DNA of 64,000 bases from Aphidius gifuensis. Its lineage: Eukaryota > Arthropoda > Insecta > Hymenoptera > Braconidae. Below the pieces are notes generated by a model, which worked only from the letters and a program-made list of their open reading frames with translations, did no database searches and was not told the origin of the DNA. The stretch's first letter is position 1, and each line of letters begins with the position of its first letter. The stretch is from NCBI RefSeq assembly GCF_014905175.1, contig NC_057790.1, positions 7,874,001 to 7,938,000 on the forward strand, in the 5' to 3' direction. Of the stretch, positions 53,966-64,000 are shown in pieces. Position numbers and translations under genes: made by a program.

Positions 53966-56900
53966 CTAAAAACTTGTAAGGATTTGACAAGAACAACCGT
54001 GAGGAAACCAAAATACATCTGTATATAGACGATCACCAGTACCTTCAAGTGCAACAAGTCGTTTTTGTACATACTGTTGTTCACATTTACTTGAGTAGCC
54101 AACTGGAAGTGAACAAATACCATCACACTGTGTTGAACTAAAAGAATTAGATAACATTAATTAAAAATAATTTTGCTTGTTATTAAGTTAGATTAATTTT
54201 CGTCTTTTTAACGGTAAAAAAGGATGTCTTCAATAAATTTTTAGCAAATGACTTGTTTAACCTTGTACAATTAATAATAAAGAGATGTATGTACAATGAA
54301 CTGATTTGTAACTTTTTAACATAAAATAATTAAAGGTGCATGAGTATGAAATCATGAAAATTCATCTGCTTATAATCAATCGGTACCTGAGATCTATTCA
54401 CTTTAATTTTTGTTGTCATATCAACGTAAAAAAAATGAGAAAAACTTAAAACATAAAAACAAAAGAATTTAGAGATATGTTTCTTTAACTTGAATGCAGT
54501 TTTTTTTTTTATAAGATAATAAGATATTAGCAAAGCCAGGAAGTTTGCCCGATTTTTGAGAGCGAGTTAATAACGATGGTAACCTAGGGAAAACATTTTA
54601 AAAAATAGAATTGAATTAGATTGTATTTTGTTTTTTCTGGAGTTAACATGGCATTGTGTGACGGCTGATCATTGTGTGTGTGATGAGTTTTTAAAAAGAT
54701 ATATTTTTTTTTTATTGAAATATTAAATAATTTTGATTTGGAATTTATGCTCTAAGCATTACTTAAATTAATTCTAAAATAAGTGCTAAAATAATTGCTT
54801 AAATTAATTCTAAAAAAAGTGCTAAAAAAATTGCTTAAATTAATTCTAAAAAAAGTGCTAGAATAATTGCTTAAATTAATACTAAAATTGTATTTTTTTG
54901 TAAGTATTATTTTAGCATTTTTTTTAGAATTAATTTAAGCAATTATTTTAGCACTTTTTTTAGAATTAATTGAAGCAATTATTCTAGCACTTTTTTTAGA
55001 ATTAATTTAAGCAATTATTTTAGCATTTTTTTTAGAATTAATTTAAATGCTAGCATAGCATAAAATTTTTAATATTTTAATAATAAATAATAAAAACTCA
55101 TCACACACACGATCAGTCACACAATCTTATGTTAACAAAATACAATCTAATTCAATTCTATTCTTTAAAATGTTTTCCCTAGGTTACCATCGTTATTAAC
55201 TCGCTCTCAAAAATCGGGCAAACTTCCTGGCTTTGGATATTAGTTATTAAAAAGTGTAAGTGCTAAAAAAACAATTTGTAATAACTAGTATGATGGCATA
55301 TATTGATTGTCTATTGACGACTATTTACTCACGTGCAAATTTCACTTTTAACAAGCTGTGAATGTTTTTCTTTTGAGTCAGCAATATTAACTATATACAT
55401 CCAATTTCCACGATTATTTAAAGCTGCCCTTGGTGCAATATACTGTGTTCTTGTTTCACACAGTGAAATTGTATCAGAACTTGATTGTCTCTTTTTCCTT
55501 CCTCGTTGTTTACTACATGACATAAATAATATTATTTGCATAAAATATCTTTTTTTCACATTTATAAAATTGATTTACCTGGTGGTCCACCAATCTGGAT
55601 GCTGATAAAATGTAGCAAAGGATGTACTCCGCTCAAATTTTGATCTTGATTCCAGGAGTAATGGATTTTTAGAATTTTTAGGAGGAGGTGAATAATTATA
55701 CCTAAAAATAGTTTATTAAAAACTTATTTATATGCCATTAACTATAGATACATTCATTTGATTTTACTTACCCTTCATTTGCAGTTTTATTGGATAATGA
55801 ACCATAAATTACTGGTGAATGACCAACAAAAGGATATGTGGGACGTAAAAACGTTACAGGTTGTGAAAAATATTGCCTTTGATTATCATATCCTTTATGA
55901 TATTCAGGTTTTCTCCTTAAAAAAAAAAAATATAACTTAACATTATTTGATTATTTAATAATCATTTTTTTTTTTTGTTACCTGTATGAATTAAAATTAA
56001 ATTCAGACTCATCTCTCAATACTGTAGCAAAATTAAAACTACATTTGTCAACTAAATACCTGATAAGTTGTCTGTTAAATAAATAAAAATATATATATTA
56101 TTTTACAATTATGGTAATTTCATTTGATCTAAAAGTTATACAATCACTTCTTAGATCGTTCAACTTTCAGTTCAACTTTTTTTTTATATAAGTGTCAAGC
56201 GTTAGATGCTTGTTAACATGCCTCTGTTTTAACCTCAGGTTACTCATAATATTCAGCAAAAAAAAAAAAACATTATAAATTTTTTTTTTTCTTTTTCATA
56301 GATTATATATATAGAAAGTCAGGGACATGACATTTTTCATTATTCTAAATTTGAATAAAATAAAATCTTGAATTAGTATAAACCTGAAATATTTAGTTAT
56401 TATTTTTATCATTTATATTCTGAGACAATAAACAATCAGCTTAAAAATAAATAAATAAATAAATAAATGAATAAACTTTCTCTAAAAATAACATGAAGTT
56501 TGATGATAAATGTTTAATTCATGATTCACGCCTCAATAACAGTTTCTAATTCACATGATGATTCTTCCTCTTTGTTTATCAAATATATTTTTTTAAATCA
56601 TCAATTTATTATTTATAGCATTTACTTCTTTGAAATTTATTCATCAAATAAGTGACAGTTTATATCATCATAAATTTGACACGCACCTGCCACTATTTTG
56701 ACATAATAATAAGTTTTTATGATGATTATTAATAACCCATTTGAAATGTAGAATAAAAAACTTTGTAAAAAAATATAATAATGTTTCGAGTTTCGCAAAA
56801 CTACATCAGTATTCAAAATCAGATAGTCGACTAACATATTGTCATTGTAATTTTTTAAATTATTTACATGCTCTATTATTCACGTGCATGGAGTAAGTTT

Positions 56901-58207
56901 TGTTTTTTTTTTTTAAATAAAAAGCTCTAATCGATAATGAATATTCAAGCGAACGGAATCCAGCTGTTACTTTCACCTATAATTATTCACAGATTTGTTA
57001 TCAAAGCAGATTATTTCCCCATTTTTTTTTTTATCATACAAAAAAAAAAAAAAAAGTATACTAGAATTAAAAGCAAATGTTGTGTATGGTTAATTTTATA
57101 CTGAGGATATTGATCAGGTGTTTCGCAAAATGTTTGTCCTGGTTTCGCACATCGAGGTGTGTTGCCAGGTGGTGCAGGAACAAATGGCTCGTAACGTGGT
57201 GGATGAGGACATCCATATGAATCACAAGTCTCACTATTTATCACACTCACTGATATCTGCAAAATAATTATTTATTTTTGTAATTTTTTTTTATGCACAT
57301 AACAATAAATAGAGACTTTATTTACCAGATAAAATGAATGATTAAAGTATTGCCGAAAACAAAACGTATATCAATGATAGATGTCTATTTGCAAACTGAT
57401 TTTTCTTAAAATATTTTTCCAATTGATTCTTTTTTTAAAACTGTAATATGTCAGAATCATAGAAGCTTAATTTTTTTTCACTTTTTAATTTTTAAATTAA
57501 ATAAAATCAATGGCTACATATTTTATCAATAAAAAGAAAAAGAATTTTATTATATTTTACAGTCTAATCAGTCAATTTATATAGCTAATTTATTTGAATC
57601 AATGATCAATATTTATTTGAAGGAATTTAGTTAAAAATTACAAAAATAAAAAAAACAAATTCAAAACAATAAGTCACATGAGATTTTTTTTGTTAAAAAA
57701 TAATTAGTTTAAAGATTTTAATTCTGTATAACAAAAAAGACCTTCAAAGCAAAATAAATGAATCATTATTTAAACTTATTCTTGAAAAATCTCATCCACA
57801 AAAAAAAAAAACACGGTTTGTTTAAAAAAACAAAACAATTGTAGATATAAAAAAGAAACAAACTTAGCAGCATCCAGTATGAATAAATTTTGCTCACCGC
57901 ACAGTTAAACAAAAGTGATTAAATCCATCATTGTTGATTAATAAACACGGTATACTTATTTGACAATAAAACAACTCTCGGATCACACCACACTTTCACG
58001 TTGTCATTCAAATGCATAACGAGCGTTTCTATTATTTACAATAAATGAAAAAAAAAAATTATCGCAATTATCCTATTCTCACTATAAAGCCAGAAGAAAA
58101 CATGAAGTTATTCATTTTTAACTTACCAGTAAAAAAAATATATAAATAAGCATCATCAGTGACTTTGATAAATGAATTTTCTTATCAAAAAAATAACGTA
58201 GGTACAT
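53966..58207 (-). CDS. Spaetzle-family cystine-knot ligand (7 exons, 314 aa)
   Basis: Minus-strand exons: 58207-58127, 57256-57102, 56071-55982, 55915-55772, 55701-55579, 55512-55333, 54137-53966. All junctions are GT-AG with matching phases, totalling 945 nt. The product is a secreted precursor with an N-terminal hydrophobic segment (residues about 18-30, MMLIYIFFLL) and a Cys-rich conserved block (CDSYGCPHPP, CAKPGQTFCETP). A region QLIRYLVDKCSFNF follows, then a basic processing site RGRKKRQ, then the C-terminal Spaetzle/NGF-like knot (SLCETRTQYIAP, CDGICSLPVGYSSKCEQQYV, DVFWFPH). Such ligands activate Toll-type receptors after cleavage and act in immunity and neural development. It resembles the Spz3/4/5 and neurotrophin branch more than classical Spaetzle, but the exact paralogue is not settled. 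The last motif reads HGCSCQ. A hAT MITE sits in the last intron. Confidence 0.9.
54531..55235. mobile_element. 705-bp hAT-like MITE in the last Spaetzle-like intron
   Basis: The ends CAAAGCCAGGAAGTTTGCCC and exact inverse are flanked by an 8-bp duplication GATATTAG at 54523-54530 and 55236-55243. Arms of about 200 bp are nearly perfect. The centre repeats AATTGCTTAAATTAATTCTA-type units in both directions, forming a long hairpin. Confidence 0.9.
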
Positions 58208-59365
58208 TTTATCAATACGTAATTGTTTTTAAATTTATTTATTCTTTAATTGAATTCAACATTTTTTAGCCGTTTCACTGATAAATAATTGAAATTTAAA
58301 ATGAACCACGTGGAGAATCTTCATGCACTTGAAAATATCTAGAAACAGGTGATCAGCATGTTGTATTACTAGCTAAAAACAACAGACAATGAGTATACAA
58401 TCAGACAAGATAAAATCCTGATTCTCTAGAGTTGAATATGTGGAAGGGGCTGACGGAAATACCACTTTCACCATTAAATATTTTTTTAAATAAACCAAGC
58501 ACTAATACTAATTATCATTTTCTGATATTATTGCATCAAAGAAATTCCCATGACATCAAAAAATTTTCAATAATACTCCCTTATTACAAAATTTTTACAT
58601 GATCAGAATCCAAATAGAATACAAAAAAAAAATTATAATTAACATGATTTATAATTGAATTTAATTTTTAAAAAATTATTCATCACCATTATCGATCATT
58701 GAAATAAATAACAAAAAAAAATTAATATCAGTTGAGGTGATATTTATTATGTTATAAATAGGTACTTTGGTTATTTATTTATCAAAAATATTGTAATTTA
58801 TCATAAATATTGTAACATGACATTATGATAAAACGACGATAGCCACACGCGACAAATTATTTTTTTATATTGCTTTTGTTTATTAAAGATCTTGGATATG
58901 AATATCAAAATGTAAAGTTCAACTATTACACTGTTGTGCACTGTTTTTTTATCATCATCAATTTACATAAATAGTTTATTCAAAAAAATGAATAAGAGAC
59001 AAATAAAAAAAAAATCAATCTGAATATTACCATAATTTATTAAATGAAAAAAGAAAAAAAAATAAGATTCTTTGTATAACAAGTATTAAAATATTTAATG
59101 TTGCTTAAACAACAATTTAATTGAATTATTTTTTAATTTATAATACAGTTTAATATTATTTTTTTTTACTCTTCTTTTAAGCTGGACATTTGTTTTACAA
59201 TTTCCATACAACTATACATTGAAGTATGTACATAAAATCAATATAAATATTTATAACTCATATTTATCATAACAATGAACAATAACAAACAAAAAATAAA
59301 TAAATAAGTTTTTTAGAAAAAATATAAAATTCAATTTAACATTATAAATAATTTAACAATTTTTT
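58208..59365. other. Intergenic, Spaetzle-like promoter side and 3' of the Penelope-like ORF
   Basis: No gene is seen. It is AT-rich with homopolymer runs and one GC-richer stretch near 58370-58470. It includes the presumed promoter of the Spaetzle-like gene. No terminal repeats belonging to the neighbouring Penelope-like element could be recognised. Confidence 0.4.
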
Positions 59366-61756
59366 TTAAATTATATTTTTTTTGAATGGATCATCAGAAA
59401 ATGTACTTGAGTAAATACCAGAGTCGTTGCTTGAACAATCAGTTGAACATGATGACTGACTTTCAGATTGACTAGATGAAGGTGATGATGATGATGTTTG
59501 ACTCAATGTTCCATCAATCGTCTCGATTGATTCTTTACCATTGAATTTTCCATGTGAAAGTAACGTTAATAATTTACGTTTCTCATAACTTTTTTCTTTA
59601 TATAATATTTTTGTTTTCACAAAATCAAAATTATGATTTAACTCAACTGCGTGGCAAGTTAGAGCTGTACTCCAACTGCCAATACATGGATTGAGTATAC
59701 TAAATTGTAACTCTTTTAATCTTGTTGATAATTTTTTTTTAGTTTGATCAACAAACACAAAATCACAGTTAACACATGGTATTTTATATACTATTTTATT
59801 CATATTTCCAATTGGTAGTTGATCTTTGTGTCCACTAAATAACCAAGATAAATTATTTGTATTTTTAAATGTCAATTGAATTGGTAAATTTTGAAATAAT
59901 AATTTTAAACGTTCTGATAATTCTTCAACATATGGTAGACATACAAAATTATTATCAATTTTTTCATTTTGTAATGTGTTATTATTGTTTATTTGTCTAC
60001 TAAAAATCAATCTTTCTCTACGTTTCATTACACATTGCAACAATGTATATGGATATCCATTTTTCATAAGCAAATTTCTTATGAATTCCAAATTTTTAAG
60101 ATGAAAATTAGCATCAGATAGCAAAATTGCTCTATCAACTAAATTATATATTGCACCAATTTTTTGATTTTTTGGATGATGAGAATAATAATTCAAGTAT
60201 CTACCTGATGATGTTGGTTTAGTAAACCAATCAATGAGTAATTTATCTGATGAACGTATTAAAGTAACTTCTAAAAAATTAATTTTACAATTAACTTCAT
60301 TTTCAATTGTGAATTTTAAACGTTCATGATAATTATTAAAAATATCTAAGATAATATTAATTTTATCTGGTAAAAGAAATACCAAAATATCATCAACATA
60401 TCTTGTATAAAAATAAATGTCAAACTTTAGTTTTTCCAGACAAACTTTTTCTAAGTCTTGAAGTACAATTTCTGCAACAATTGGTGATAATGGAGATCCC
60501 ATGGCTGCTCCAAATACTTGTTGATAATAGACATTATCAAATTTAAATGCTGATGCTTTAAAACACAAACTTATGGCTTTTATAAATTCTTCTTTATCAA
60601 TTTTTGTATGTCTTTTAATTATATGCCATCTTTTTCCAATACCATCTATCACTAGATTCAATGGAACATTTGTAAATAGTGAGACAACATCCATGGATAT
60701 CATATAAAAATCACGAGGTAATTTTAATTTTCTTAATTCACTCACAAGCTCAAAACTATTCATTATAGATTTTTTGTTAAATCTATTTGTTTTACACTCA
60801 CTTTTTAATGTTAATGAAAGAATATTTTGTAAATATTTGGCTAAATGATATGTTGGTGTATTAATAAATGATACAATAATACGAAATGGAATATTTTCTT
60901 TATGAATTTTTGGTAAACCATATGCCAATGCAACATTTCCATTTTTTGATAATAAATAATATTTGTCATCTTCATCAATGAATTTTTTTTTATACCAATC
61001 ATATATTAATTTATTTAATGTTATTTCAATGGAATACGTTGGATCATCATTTATGACTTGATATGTATTTGTATCTTTCAACAGTGTATGCATTTTTGAC
61101 ATGTAAAAATCACGTTTTAAAATGACAGTAACATTGCTTTTGTCAGATTTAGAAAAAAGTATGTCTGGATGTGTTTTTTTAAATTGTTGTGTTATTTTTA
61201 AATTTTTCATCAATAGTTTTCTTCGATAATTTTGCTTTGTTTTCTTTTGACAATATTTTTCTATTTCATTTTTTAATAAATATCTAGTGTCATTTCTTTT
61301 ACCTTCATCAATTAAATCTAAATTTAATTCAAATGTCGTTAGTATCATTTCAATTGGAATATTATTTTTATCAAAATATGGTACACCAAAATTTTTTCCA
61401 AGGCTTGAGATATGTAATACTTCGTCTGGTATTATTTCATCTGTTAAATTAATTATCCAATTTTTGTTAATTTTATTCGTAAAATAATCACATGCACTAT
61501 TATAGTTTTTTTTTTTTTTTTGTGGTAAATTTTTCTCAATATCTTTAGTGTTGGGTTCTGTAATATTGTACAATTTTTTATATGTGTCAATTGTAATTTT
61601 CCACATTTTTAATATATTTATCACCACTTTTATTTCACAACTATTTTGATCGACTATACATTTGTGAGGTAAATTATAATACTGAAATATATTTTCATTG
61701 ATAGAGAAAGACAAAGTATTATTTACCAATTTCGTTGACATTATACATGACAACAA
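59366..61756 (-). CDS. Penelope-like reverse transcriptase with degenerate GIY-YIG region (796 aa)
   Basis: The intact intronless ORF carries Penelope-type landmarks in order. INLTDEIIPDEV lies near residue 100, DKSNVTVILKRD near 205 and YGLPKIHK near 280. The catalytic block A is SMDVVSLFTN near 355, GAAMGSPLSPI is near 415-425, and the YVDD box is near 455 with both aspartates. Reverse transcriptase function is therefore plausible. The C-terminal third aligns with the Penelope GIY-YIG endonuclease: VYKIPCVNC near 650 keeps the first Tyr and the CxxC pair. However, the expected Y-[IV]-G-Q-T-G-R reads FVDQTKKK, the histidine after TRLKE is Leu, and the usual downstream glutamate is not evident. 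A Ser-rich acidic tail (about 750-785) is unusual. Start at 61756, or MSTK five codons later. It is either a non-mobile remnant still open by youth, or a domesticated reverse transcriptase. Confidence 0.9.
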   Translation of the reverse strand: MLSCIMSTKLVNNTLSFSINENIFQYYNLPHKCIVDQNSCEIKVVINILKMWKITIDTYKKLYNITEPNTKDIEKNLPQKKKKNYNSACDYFTNKINKNWIINLTDEIIPDEVLHISSLGKNFGVPYFDKNNIPIEMILTTFELNLDLIDEGKRNDTRYLLKNEIEKYCQKKTKQNYRRKLLMKNLKITQQFKKTHPDILFSKSDKSNVTVILKRDFYMSKMHTLLKDTNTYQVINDDPTYSIEITLNKLIYDWYKKKFIDEDDKYYLLSKNGNVALAYGLPKIHKENIPFRIIVSFINTPTYHLAKYLQNILSLTLKSECKTNRFNKKSIMNSFELVSELRKLKLPRDFYMISMDVVSLFTNVPLNLVIDGIGKRWHIIKRHTKIDKEEFIKAISLCFKASAFKFDNVYYQQVFGAAMGSPLSPIVAEIVLQDLEKVCLEKLKFDIYFYTRYVDDILVFLLPDKINIILDIFNNYHERLKFTIENEVNCKINFLEVTLIRSSDKLLIDWFTKPTSSGRYLNYYSHHPKNQKIGAIYNLVDRAILLSDANFHLKNLEFIRNLLMKNGYPYTLLQCVMKRRERLIFSRQINNNNTLQNEKIDNNFVCLPYVEELSERLKLLFQNLPIQLTFKNTNNLSWLFSGHKDQLPIGNMNKIVYKIPCVNCDFVFVDQTKKKLSTRLKELQFSILNPCIGSWSTALTCHAVELNHNFDFVKTKILYKEKSYEKRKLLTLLSHGKFNGKESIETIDGTLSQTSSSSPSSSQSESQSSCSTDCSSNDSGIYSSTFSDDPFKKNII

Positions 61757-62557
61757 ACAAAAATATTTAAAATCACAGACTTTAAATACAGAGACATTTA
61801 AAATTTATTCATAGATAAAGATATTTAAAACTTTTATTTTAAATGAATAAATAAAAATCCATCAACACATTTTCCTGGTTTTTATTATTATAATTATTTC
61901 GAATGTTTTCATTTTATTTATTTTATTTTTATTGAAAATAAATACAGTTTCATTGCATCAAAAAAGAAAAAAAAAATGAGAAGAATAAGATTTAGTGAGT
62001 GAACCTAGTCTAGTAACAATTGAAAAAAAAAAATTACAGATACTATGATAAGTTTAAACAGTTTTACAAATTGAAAGCGTAATGTTTTTTGGTTTTTTTT
62101 TTTTTTTTTTTGTCACTTGATTGTAAGTAAGAAAAATGAATCATAAATTGATTACAGTGAGACAGAAACATTAATCATGGCTTTCTTTAACACTTAAATG
62201 TGAATTATTAATTATTATTATTATTTGTTGCAATATGTGAGGATAATTAATATAAATGTTTTGAATTCATAGTTATTTTTTTTTTTTTTTTTAATTGTTA
62301 ATTTGAAGCATAAACGAATTAAAAATACCATTAATATTAATATTATACATGAACGAAGGTGGTTATCAGTCTAAAAACAATATATTTGGATTGATCAAGT
62401 TTTACTTTTTTGACACTCAAGCTCTACTTGTTGATACAAGGAATATTAGCCGAAATAAAATATTTTCATTCTTATTATATATAGGAAAAATTGAAACTTT
62501 TCATGAATAATTTTGATTACAAAGGAATATAACTTACATAAGCTTTTGTCAATGAAA
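61757..62557. other. Region between TFIIB and the Penelope-like ORF
   Basis: It contains the TFIIB 3' UTR side and whatever promotes the Penelope-like ORF. Only AT-rich low complexity is visible, with long T runs near 62090 and 62280. No pseudo-LTR or direct repeat pair was recognised. Confidence 0.4.
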
Positions 62558-63713
62558 TTACATAGATGGAAGTTGCTCAATAGGTGTAAAAAATGTAAAA
62601 TCTTTTGGAAAAAGTTCAACAGCATGTGGAAGCATGAGTTTGTAAGATTGTCTGATTGTTGTATCAGCAACACCAGCAATATCAGAAATTTCTTTTTGTG
62701 TTCGTTTGTCTTTTGATGCCTAAAATAAATATTATTAATAAAATTAATTAAAATACTAAACTGTATTATTTATTTTTTTTTTTTAATGAATAAAGTTTAC
62801 CTGAGAAGCCATGTAAGTTGCAGCAGCAGCAATTGATATTGGTGATCTACCAGAAACAATATCAATATCACAAGCTTTCTTTGCAATATGTGTTGCTGCT
62901 CGTTGGATCATATTTTTCAGTCCAAGACTTGAACAAAATCTTGACATAAAATCACCAGTTGTTATTAATTCAACATTTTTATTAAGTGCTTTTAATATCA
63001 ATTTGAAACATCTACCAATTTCCTTTTTACTTATTTTACTAACAGCACAAATTTCTTTAAATGTACGTGGTACATGTTCTTGGCGACATGCTATATACAA
63101 ACATGCAGATGCAAGTGCATCATTTGAACGTCCTTTCACAAATTTGCCATCGTGTAATTGTTTGAATAAATTATTAGCGCTATCAACAATGGCTTTTGGG
63201 ATATTAATACGATCTGCCATTGTTATTATTTCACGATAAGAGTTTGTCAGAGCTCTATCAGAACTGTTCATCTGGTAATAAATAAAATTGTATTACAATA
63301 TAATTATATCAAATAATCAAGTTTTTCAATGAGACATTATTATTTGTTGACTTACTGAACGACGATTTTGATACTTTGCTGTACCAGATGCATCAAATGA
63401 TGCAGCACCAGTACCTGGTCCAATCATTGTTGATAAATCTGAGCCATTTAACAGATGATTTTCTGGACCACCAACACGAGATGGATCAACACCTGATTTT
63501 TCATTGCTGAATGTTCTCCACTCGGAACCAACATCAATCACTCTATAAAATAATTAAATATGGTCAGTAAATAATTCAAGTCAAAGCTTCATTGATAGTT
63601 ACCTGTCACCAACAACGAGCCCACACTCTGAACAAATTTGATCTCCAGCACGATAATCCTCAATAAGAGGAGCATCTGGATGTGAGTAGCAGCACACTTT
63701 TCCTAAATCAAGT
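62558..63713 (-). CDS. TfIIB: Transcription initiation factor IIB, 5' exon outside or not found
   Basis: Minus-strand exons: 63713-63603, 63542-63356, 63271-62801, 62719-62558 (stop TAA at 62560-62558), with GT-AG junctions in phase. TFIIB bridges TBP-bound promoters and RNA polymerase II. The first visible exon carries the zinc ribbon (VCCYSHPD ... CSECGLVVGD). The B-reader/linker follows (DVGSEWRTFSNEK), then the two cyclin-like repeats (first around SYREIITMADRINIP ... SNDALASACLYIACRQ, second around HIAKKACD ... SPISIAAAATYMASQ), ending FTPIEQLPSM. Family proteins start with a short MAS-like exon; it is not seen up to 64000 and probably lies beyond the window or in the intron. Sequence is very conserved and looks fully functional. 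Confidence 0.95.
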
Positions 63714-64000
63714 CTGAAACAATATATTTTTTTTTTTTAATGAAAATGATAAATTAAATTAATACATTATTTACAAAACTTAAATAATATTGGGTCTTGA
63801 ATTTGTTTTAATTGATTTAAGTTTAGGCAAAATAGATTTTTATTAAAACATAAAAAAAAAAAGTCCAAAAAAAAAAAAATACATTACTTTGTAGAAAACT
63901 AATGTGTATTTCAAATTTATATATTATTAGTAATACTAAAATTTAATTTCTATATCACTTGAACAATTCTTTGATCCAAGGGGTTTTTTTTTTTTTATTA
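63714..64000. other. TFIIB intron or 5' flank
   Basis: AT-rich with long A and T runs. It has the acceptor TTGTTTCAG (minus strand) just upstream of the first visible TFIIB exon. No convincing first coding exon was found. Confidence 0.5.

Noticed and set aside
62446..62679. Separate 77-aa minus-strand gene
   Set aside because: It overlaps the last TFIIB exon in another frame; the TFIIB frame is the conserved one.

Overview
The window looks like nuclear DNA of an insect, most likely a parasitoid wasp. It is very AT-rich, its genes carry short spliceosomal introns, it encodes sugar-type gustatory receptors, a Spaetzle-family ligand and TFIIB, and it is packed with non-autonomous DNA transposons. 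A very AT-rich genome with tandem secreted leucine-rich-repeat (LRR) genes fits aphid parasitoids (Braconidae: Aphidiinae), whose venoms are known to contain LRR proteins. The placement and any venom role are inferences, not something the sequence proves.

Bases 1-36 kb hold a tandem array of four plus-strand, signal-peptide-bearing LRR genes: LRR-1 (cut by the window start), LRR-2, LRR-3 and LRR-4. LRR-1 resembles LRR-3 and LRR-2 resembles LRR-4, so a two-gene unit was duplicated. The proteins are built from about three super-modules of roughly 350 residues and lack a membrane anchor or TIR domain. LRR-2 is interrupted by a 5.96-kb foldback transposon made of palindromic satellite units. LRR-4 is interrupted by a 545-bp MITE. 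In both cases the target site is TA and the reading frame is otherwise open on both sides. The terminal repeats of the large LRR-2 insertion contain a GT donor and an AG acceptor in register, so the whole transposon could be removed as an intron with a net gain of 9 nt. This introner-like arrangement is the most interesting signal in the window. A second palindromic-satellite block (about 22.1-28.0 kb) lies between LRR-3 and LRR-4 inside another TIR-bounded unit.

Bases 36-42 kb are a pile of nested mobile elements: TA-target MITEs, TTAA-target piggyBac-like MITEs, an 8-bp-TSD hAT-like element and a tandem-repeat element. Bases 42.7-53.1 kb carry two tandem sugar-receptor-family gustatory receptor genes with identical coding-exon lengths (nine exons, 432 aa each). 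Intron 3 of the first is inflated by at least six transposon insertions, including a non-LTR endonuclease fragment.

On the minus strand, 53.97-58.2 kb is a complete seven-exon Spaetzle-family gene (314 aa). At 59.4-61.8 kb is an intact 796-aa Penelope-like reverse transcriptase whose GIY-YIG nuclease region has lost key residues, a possible domestication. At 62.6-63.7 kb is TFIIB, missing only its first exon. The LRR genes are presumably co-regulated (shared initiator and duplicated upstream modules). The other host genes are functionally unrelated neighbours.
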